Positions 6,905-11,129 of a DNA stretch of 11,129 nucleotides are shown here, in pieces (position 1 is the stretch's first letter; the number at the start of each line of letters is the position of its first letter). This DNA comes from Planctomycetaceae bacterium (GTDB lineage Bacteria; Planctomycetota; Planctomycetia; Planctomycetales; Planctomycetaceae): NCBI GenBank assembly GCA_003445035.1, contig DLVV01000024.1:16096-27224 (forward strand). The letters run 5' to 3'. The notes under the pieces were generated by a model. It saw only the letters and a program-made list of their open reading frames with translations, was not told where the DNA came from and ran no database searches. The position numbers and the translations under genes are program-made.

Positions 6905-7915
6905 ATGCCAGCCCATTTTTCCGATCCGTTCGGCGGTCGTTCCGTGCCGCGAGTCAGCGTGCTTGCCGGTGGAGACTCACCCGAACGTGACATCAGTCTC
7001 GCCAGCGGTCACGCCGTGGCGACGGCCATGCGGGAACTCGGTGGAGAGGTTCGCGAGATCGATCCGGCTGAAGTTCCGGTGTCCGAGTGCGACTGGGCGG
7101 CGGGCGACGTGGTCCTGCTCGCCCTGCACGGTCCCGGAGGCGAAGACGGAACGATCCAGGCCGCTCTTGATTCCCTGGGTGTTCGGTACACCGGCTGCGG
7201 GGTCGAGGCATCCCGGCTGGCGTTCAGCAAGAGCTGTGCGAAGAGGTGCTTCGAATCCGCCGGGGTGCCGACCCCTGATGCGGTCGTCCTGGAACGGGGA
7301 TTCGACCCGCGGGTGGCGGCTGAACTGGTGTCGCGATGCGGTGCGCCAGTGGTGGTCAAGCCCGATGCCCAGGGCAGCAGCCTCGGCGTGCGACTGGTCG
7401 ATACGCCCAGGGAATTCTCCGACGCGGTCACACGGGCGTTTTCGCTCGGGCCACGCGTACTGGTCGAACGAGCTGTGGCCGGCGAGGAGTGGTCGGTGGG
7501 GATGCTGGACGCCTGGTCGTTGCCGGCGATGGTGATTCAGACTCCTTGCGAGTTGTTCGACTTCGAGGCGAAGTACCTTGATGAGCGGACGAAAGTGAGT
7601 TTCCCCGAGATGGTGCCCGGTTCGACGGCCGAGCGGGTGGTCGAGGTGTCCCGGCGAGCCTGCGAGGCGATCGGGACCCGGGGTCTGGTACGAGTCGATT
7701 TGCGGGTCGATGCGTCGGGTTGTCCGTGGGTTCTGGAGATCAACACGATCCCGGGCCTGACCGGTCACAGCCTGATCCCTCAAGCCGCCGCCCGGGTTGG
7801 ACTTTCTCTCGGACAACTCGCCCGACGCATGATCACCTCCACGCTCGCCGGGCCGCGTGGCTGGCATATCCGTCAGGACCAGATGCCGCGACGGCGCGAA
7901 CTGTCGGTTTCCTGA
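6905..7915 (+). CDS. ddl: D-alanine--D-alanine ligase
   Basis: Ddl is a cytoplasmic ATP-grasp enzyme that makes the D-Ala-D-Ala terminus of peptidoglycan precursors. From ATG 6905 the product is 336 residues. Visible motifs are VLAGGDSPERDISLASG (19-35, with the substrate Glu27), HGPGGEDGTIQAAL with YTGCGVEASRLAFSK after it, PVVVKPDAQGSSLGV (ATP-grasp lysine and Ser loop), LVERAVAGEEWSVG, FEAKYLD and LEINTIPGLTGHSLIP. Arg263, Asp265, Glu278 and Asn280 reproduce the spacing of the E. coli DdlB catalytic and magnesium ligands (255/257/270/272). In-frame GTG codons at 6899 and 6944 are alternative starts. No strong ribosome site decides between them, and coupling to the murB stop 16 bases upstream is likely. 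All catalytic residues are intact. Nothing suggests a D-Ala-D-Lac specificity. Confidence 0.95.
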   Translation: MPAHFSDPFGGRSVPRVSVLAGGDSPERDISLASGHAVATAMRELGGEVREIDPAEVPVSECDWAAGDVVLLALHGPGGEDGTIQAALDSLGVRYTGCGVEASRLAFSKSCAKRCFESAGVPTPDAVVLERGFDPRVAAELVSRCGAPVVVKPDAQGSSLGVRLVDTPREFSDAVTRAFSLGPRVLVERAVAGEEWSVGMLDAWSLPAMVIQTPCELFDFEAKYLDERTKVSFPEMVPGSTAERVVEVSRRACEAIGTRGLVRVDLRVDASGCPWVLEINTIPGLTGHSLIPQAAARVGLSLGQLARRMITSTLAGPRGWHIRQDQMPRRRELSVS

Positions 7916-8019
7916 TCGAGGGCTCCTGAGCGGGCTGGCCAGTTGCCGATCAGCACCGAAGCGGAGTTCGGTTTTCACCGGGTGACCGTCAGTCGACAGC
8001 CGTGCCAGGAGTGGGAGTC

Positions 8020-8955
8020 ATGGTCGAACTGCAGGAGAACCGTTCCGACGATGGCTCAGAGGGCGGGATCGCCGCAATGCTGTGGCGCCCCGGCGTGCTG
8101 GTGCCGGTCGTCCTGGCATTGGTCGCCACGGTGGCCGTCCCGAAACTCATCCGCGAGTTGCCGGAGTTGTCCGAGTACCCGGCGTACCAGTTGTCTCGCT
8201 CTGCGGTCCAGGTCATTCCGGAGAAACCCGAGTGGGTGCCGAAGGACTTCCTGTTGACGGTGACCGGTTCGGAGATGTGGCCCGAAGACGGGACATCGAT
8301 TTTTGATGCGACACTGGTCGAACGGGTGGCCGAGGCATTCGCAGATCACCGGTGGGTGGCCGGGGTCGAGCGGGTCGAGCGTCGGGTGCCGGCCGGCGTG
8401 GTGGTACGGTTGACGTTCCGTCGGCCGGTGGCGTGGATCGAGACGGCCGGCGGCCGGGTGGCCGTGGATGTGACCGGGGTCCGGTTGCCCGGTGAAGATC
8501 TGGTCGGTGAGACCGCCGAGAGGTATCCGGTGGTTCGGGGCGTGACCAGTCAACCGCCGGCAATTGATGCGGTCGCCTGGAACGACCCGAGCGTGGTGGC
8601 TGCCGCGGAACTGGCCACTGAACTCGAGTCGTACTGGGAACCGTTCGACCTGGTGGCGATCGTGGTGCAACGTCGTGACCCGGCGGTGAATTCCGCCGGA
8701 GACCACATGGTCCTGGAACTGCTGACACGCGGGGGTTCGCGAGTCGTGTGGGGCCGGCCTCCGGGGACCGGTCATCCCGGCGAATTGACCACGGCACAGA
8801 AGATCGGCCGGATCATGCAGTTCATTTCACACTTCGACTCGCTGGATCCTCCCGATGGCCCGTTTGAGATCAACATCCGGCACTGGCACGAGATCATTTT
8901 TCGATCGCTGAAGTCCACGAGCGCACGGAGCAGGACTCTGAGGGTGCTGCGCTGA
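8020..8955 (+). CDS. ftsQ: FtsQ/DivIB-like cell division protein
   Basis: This 311-residue bitopic membrane protein lies directly after ddl, the position ftsQ holds in dcw clusters. A short acidic cytoplasmic tail (1-19) is followed by one transmembrane helix (about 24-45). The extracytoplasmic part holds a POTRA-like unit (about 95-137: helix DATLVERVAEAF, then RWVAGVERVERRVPAGVVVRL) leading to the FtsQ-like PVAWIE (136-141) and VAVDVTGVRLP (147-157). The C-terminal beta region has RVVWGRPP and FEINIRHW (282-289), where FtsQ has its membrane-distal strands. FtsQ links early and late divisome proteins (FtsB/FtsL). ATG 8020 is chosen because AGGAG (8007-8011) is 8 bases upstream. The upstream GTG at 8002 has no such site. 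The 104-base gap after ddl shows no clear terminator, so it may be in the same operon. Sequence is divergent, and the name rests on domain order plus context. Confidence 0.7.
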   Translation: MVELQENRSDDGSEGGIAAMLWRPGVLVPVVLALVATVAVPKLIRELPELSEYPAYQLSRSAVQVIPEKPEWVPKDFLLTVTGSEMWPEDGTSIFDATLVERVAEAFADHRWVAGVERVERRVPAGVVVRLTFRRPVAWIETAGGRVAVDVTGVRLPGEDLVGETAERYPVVRGVTSQPPAIDAVAWNDPSVVAAAELATELESYWEPFDLVAIVVQRRDPAVNSAGDHMVLELLTRGGSRVVWGRPPGTGHPGELTTAQKIGRIMQFISHFDSLDPPDGPFEINIRHWHEIIFRSLKSTSARSRTLRVLR

Positions 8956-8971
8956 TCCGCCCGTCCGCGTC

Positions 8972-9001
8972 TTGACCTTTCGGCCGTGCCGGAAGTCTAA
9001 T
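8972..9001 (+). promoter_or_regulatory. Putative sigma70 promoter of the small gene at 9050
   Basis: TTGACC (8972-8977) and TCTAAT (8996-9001) are each one mismatch from consensus and are 18 bases apart. Transcription would begin near 9008, just before an 18-bp palindrome, leaving a leader of about 40 bases. The promoter lies in the 94-base gap after the ftsQ-like gene and suggests the small gene is expressed apart from the mur cluster. Confidence 0.5.
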
Positions 9002-9016
9002 GCCAACGAAAGTTCA

Positions 9017-9034
9017 CCAACCGGATCCGGTTGG
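9017..9034. promoter_or_regulatory. 18-bp perfect palindrome (operator or leader hairpin)
   Basis: CCAACCGGATCCGGTTGG is its own reverse complement. It starts about 9 bases after the expected transcription start and ends 1 base before the Shine-Dalgarno AGGAG (9036-9040). A third half-site copy, TGCCAAC at 9001-9007, is complementary to GTTGGCA at 9030-9036. The layout suits a dimeric repressor operator. As RNA, a 7-bp stem with a GATC loop could shield the ribosome site. Confidence 0.5.
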
Positions 9035-9049
9035 CAGGAGTTGGGCCCG

Positions 9050-9352
9050 ATGGCGGAACGACGCATCGACGACATGCCCCTGCGGGACGTCTTCACCGAG
9101 GCCGACAGGCTGGCTCGTGAGATCGTCGATCACTTCGAAGACGGGTTCCTGCCCAAGTCAACGGGCTTGTAGGAACTGCTGGAGGTCAACGCCCAGGGAA
9201 TCGGCTCCGACGATGTTCACGACGTGACCGTTCGCAATCACGTGGCCCAGTTGCTCGAGCGGGCGCGATTTGCCGACGATTTGTACACGCGTTTCGACGA
9301 GTGCGTCGAGACGATTGGCGACAAGGTGTCACGGATCACGATGGGCGAGTGA
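9050..9352 (+). pseudogene. Small acidic protein of unknown function, interrupted by in-frame TAG
   Basis: I do not recognise this protein. ATG 9050 follows AGGAG (9036-9040) by 9 bases. The frame gives 40 residues ending KSTGL, then TAG at 9170-9172, and then stays open in the same frame for 59 more codons to TGA 9350-9352. The second part is rich in G/C at codon third positions and looks like protein: a helical acidic stretch with HVAQLLERARFADDL and a C-terminal DKVSRITMGE. Without the TAG it would be a 100-residue soluble, mostly helical protein with no signal peptide or membrane segment. One C-to-T change would turn CAG (Gln) into this TAG. It may be a real nonsense mutation, a sequencing error, a readthrough site, or a 40-residue protein followed by a remnant. 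Reinitiation at GTG 9224 is conceivable but has no strong ribosome site. Confidence 0.55.
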
Positions 9353-9398
9353 CCCCCTCGGGATAGTGTGCGATCTGACGGCGGACCCGAAAAGGTTT

Positions 9399-9426
9399 TT
9401 GACCGCCCCGTTGCGGCGGGTATAAT
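9399..9426 (+). promoter_or_regulatory. Near-consensus sigma70 promoter of the Ser/Thr kinase gene
   Basis: TTGACC (9399-9404, 5/6) and TATAAT (9421-9426, 6/6) are 16 bases apart. The expected start near 9433 leaves a leader of about 80 bases before ATG 9515. The spacer contains an inverted repeat, CCGCC (9403-9407) and GGCGG (9415-9419), overlapping the -35. It is the best promoter match in the window. Confidence 0.6.
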
Positions 9427-9469
9427 CCTGATAGCCTCTTCGAGGTGAGGTCGGCGATTCTGTTCGACC

Positions 9470-9490
9470 GGTGGCCGGTTCTCGGCCACC
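9470..9490 (+). promoter_or_regulatory. Leader hairpin upstream of the kinase
   Basis: GGTGGCCG (9470-9477) and CGGCCACC (9483-9490) form a perfect 8-bp stem with the 5-base loop GTTCT. No T-tract follows, so it is not a normal intrinsic terminator. It lies in the 5' leader, 24 bases before the kinase start codon. Confidence 0.4.
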
Positions 9491-9494
9491 ACTT

Positions 9495-9506
9495 CGGGAA
9501 TTCCCG
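9495..9506. promoter_or_regulatory. 12-bp palindrome next to the kinase ribosome site
   Basis: CGGGAATTCCCG is a perfect palindrome whose right end abuts GGTGA (9506-9510), the only ribosome-site candidate, 4 bases before ATG 9515. It could act on DNA as an operator or on RNA as a small structure limiting initiation. Confidence 0.3.
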
Positions 9507-9514
9507 GTGACTCG

Positions 9515-11129
9515 ATGGATCCACACAATCCGCTTTCGGCACTGCGGGGCAGCAGCTTCAGCGGTGGTGTCGGCAGTTCGCCTGCCGGAGGATCTGCCGA
9601 TGCGCGCCGATCGCCAGGAGGTTTGCCCGACGACGCAGCTGAAACGGTGATCAGCGCCGAGCAGCGGTGGTTGGGCGAAGCGGTCGCAATGGGTCCGGGA
9701 TCGACGTTGTGCGATCGGCTTTTTCCTCGGATTGCCTCCCCAGTCGAGGGCGGTACTGCCGAAGGACCTCCGGCGGTGGTGAGCCCGATTGGTGTCGAAC
9801 TGGATCATTTCATCATCGACGAGCGGATCGGGGTCGGAGGGATGGGTGCGGTCTTCCGTGCCCGTGACACTCGTCTGGGCCGTGGTGTGGCTCTGAAAGT
9901 GCTCAGTCCGGTTCAGTCCTTGGACCAGGGAGCGGTGCAGCGTTTCCGCAATGAGGCCCGTGCCGCGGCGGGGCTGGACCACGACAACATTGCCCGGGCG
10001 TTCTACGTGGGTGAAGACCGGGGACTGCACTTCATTGCGTTCGAGTATGTCACCGGGACCAACGTCCGGGATCTGATCGCCGCGCGGGGGCCGCTGGATC
10101 CGTCCGATGCGGTCAACTACACCCTGCAGGTTGCTTCCGCCCTGGTTCACACCAACAGCGTCGGAGTGGTCCACCGCGATGTCAAACCGTCGAACATCAT
10201 CATCACGCCCACCGGTCGTGCGAAGCTGGTCGATCTCGGGCTGGCTCGAAATTCCGAATCGAACCGGTCCTCCGAGGACCTGACTTCCGACGGCACCACC
10301 CTGGGCACCTTCGACTACATCTCGCCCGAGCAGGCTCGTGACCCTCGGAATGTGGATGTCCGCAGCGATATCTATTCTCTTGGTTGCACGCTCTACCAGA
10401 TGCTCACTGGCGAACCGCCCTACCCCGAGGGGAACGCGTTCCAGAAACTGCTCGATCACCAGGGCAAGCAGCCTCCCGATCCGGCTCGCAAGAACCCACG
10501 CGTTTCGGAACGACTCTCGAGCGTCATCCGTCGGATGATGGCGAGCGATCCCGACAAGAGGTTTGCGACACCCGAGGCGTTGATCCGCGAATTGATGTTT
10601 GTTGCGGAAGAACTGGGACTGACGGGGGTGTCATCGGAGGGCATGGTCTGGATGTCGGCCGGAGCGATCTCCGGACGCAACTGGGAAAAACACATTGGCT
10701 GGATGGCGACTGTCGCGTTGCTGGTGGTGTTGGCGGTGGTACTGAGGTTCCAGCCGGTGGATCGCGGAGAGGTGTTGTCGGGAGGTGATCAACTGGCGAT
10801 GGTCAACGGCGAGGGTGATGTGGCGGCGGGCGGCAGCCGCTTGCCGGCAACCGCCGATCCCAGGCAACTGCCCTCGTTGAGAGACCAGATGGTGGCTACC
10901 GGTGCGGACGCTGGCGGCAAGGCGAGAACTCCGGGTGCCGGCGACGTGAAGTCCACCGGCGGAGTGGTGTCGGTTCCAGCCGGCGGGTCGGCCACGGCCG
11001 AACCCCCCCGGCCCGAACCGCCGACGTCGGCTCCTGTCGCCGAACCGGCCGCGGCGAAGACCGTGGCCAGCACGACCGGTGATTCCGATCCGCCCTCCAC
11101 CGAACCTCCCGCCGCCATCAAGCCGGCGG
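9515..11129 (+). CDS. Ser/Thr protein kinase, PknB-like, transmembrane (3' end beyond window)
   Basis: This is a eukaryote-type kinase, open for 538 codons to the edge of the window and therefore partial. A low-complexity Gly/Ser-rich N-terminus (1-95) precedes the catalytic domain (about 98-365): Gly loop GVGGMGAVF (106-114), ATP lysine in VALKVL (Lys128), catalytic loop HRDVKPSN (220-227, Asp222), magnesium loop DLG (240-242), activation segment ending GTFDYISPEQ (264-273) and DVRSDIYSLG (281-290). All catalytic residues are present, so it should be active. Several Ser/Thr (around 248-262) in the activation loop are likely autophosphorylation sites. A single transmembrane helix (about 394-411) follows, then a Gly- and Ala/Pro-rich presumed external region. 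No PASTA repeats are seen before the edge, so the sensor is unknown. It has its own promoter and leader structures. ATG 9515 is the first sensible start after the promoter. Confidence 0.94.
   Translation, partial: MDPHNPLSALRGSSFSGGVGSSPAGGSADARRSPGGLPDDAAETVISAEQRWLGEAVAMGPGSTLCDRLFPRIASPVEGGTAEGPPAVVSPIGVELDHFIIDERIGVGGMGAVFRARDTRLGRGVALKVLSPVQSLDQGAVQRFRNEARAAAGLDHDNIARAFYVGEDRGLHFIAFEYVTGTNVRDLIAARGPLDPSDAVNYTLQVASALVHTNSVGVVHRDVKPSNIIITPTGRAKLVDLGLARNSESNRSSEDLTSDGTTLGTFDYISPEQARDPRNVDVRSDIYSLGCTLYQMLTGEPPYPEGNAFQKLLDHQGKQPPDPARKNPRVSERLSSVIRRMMASDPDKRFATPEALIRELMFVAEELGLTGVSSEGMVWMSAGAISGRNWEKHIGWMATVALLVVLAVVLRFQPVDRGEVLSGGDQLAMVNGEGDVAAGGSRLPATADPRQLPSLRDQMVATGADAGGKARTPGAGDVKSTGGVVSVPAGGSATAEPPRPEPPTSAPVAEPAAAKTVASTTGDSDPPSTEPPAAIKPA

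Noticed and set aside
1..11129. CRISPR arrays, insertion sequences, phage or defence genes
   Set aside because: I saw no regularly spaced repeats, transposase or integrase motifs, or terminal inverted repeats. The window reads as ordinary chromosomal housekeeping DNA with a few unusual genes.

Overview
The window looks like chromosomal DNA from a planctomycete, probably of the Pirellula/Rhodopirellula/Planctomyces kind. The DNA is GC-rich. A membrane-anchored protein with prenyltransferase/squalene-oxidase repeats sits beside a PknB-like Ser/Thr kinase with a transmembrane segment and a Pro/Ala-rich tail, and a murC-murB-ddl-ftsQ remnant of the division/cell-wall (dcw) cluster stops without ftsA or ftsZ. 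The phylum assignment is inferred from gene content and style, not from a search.

Layout. Bases 1-192 hold no gene I can support, but contain a good -35 element inside a dyad. An MscS-type mechanosensitive channel follows (193-1080). A tRNA-Leu(UAG) lies on the minus strand (1149-1232) with its own near-consensus promoter, which diverges from a promoter for the next gene. That gene (1400-2686) encodes a ketosynthase-fold protein that has lost the catalytic Cys, one catalytic His and the active-site Lys. It is followed after 62 bases by a 523-residue membrane-tethered alpha/alpha-toroid protein (2749-4320). A 296-base leader with a strong GC hairpin precedes the peptidoglycan precursor genes murC (to 6026), murB (6010-6888, overlapping murC by 17 bases) and ddl (about 6905-7915), then an FtsQ/DivIB-like protein (8020-8955). 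Next comes a small acidic ORF (9050-9352) with its own promoter and an 18-bp perfect palindrome, interrupted by an in-frame TAG at codon 41. Last is a Ser/Thr protein kinase that starts at 9515 and runs off the right edge, behind a near-perfect sigma70 promoter, a hairpin and a 12-bp palindrome.

How the genes work together. MurC adds L-Ala to UDP-MurNAc, MurB makes UDP-MurNAc from its enolpyruvyl precursor, and Ddl makes the D-Ala-D-Ala dipeptide. All three feed the cytoplasmic peptidoglycan precursor, and FtsQ-like proteins normally scaffold the division machinery. The ketosynthase-like and toroid genes may form a two-gene unit of unknown role. The main points for follow-up are the inactive ketosynthase, the amber-split small gene with its palindromic leader, and a retained FtsQ-like gene in what is probably an FtsZ-less lineage.
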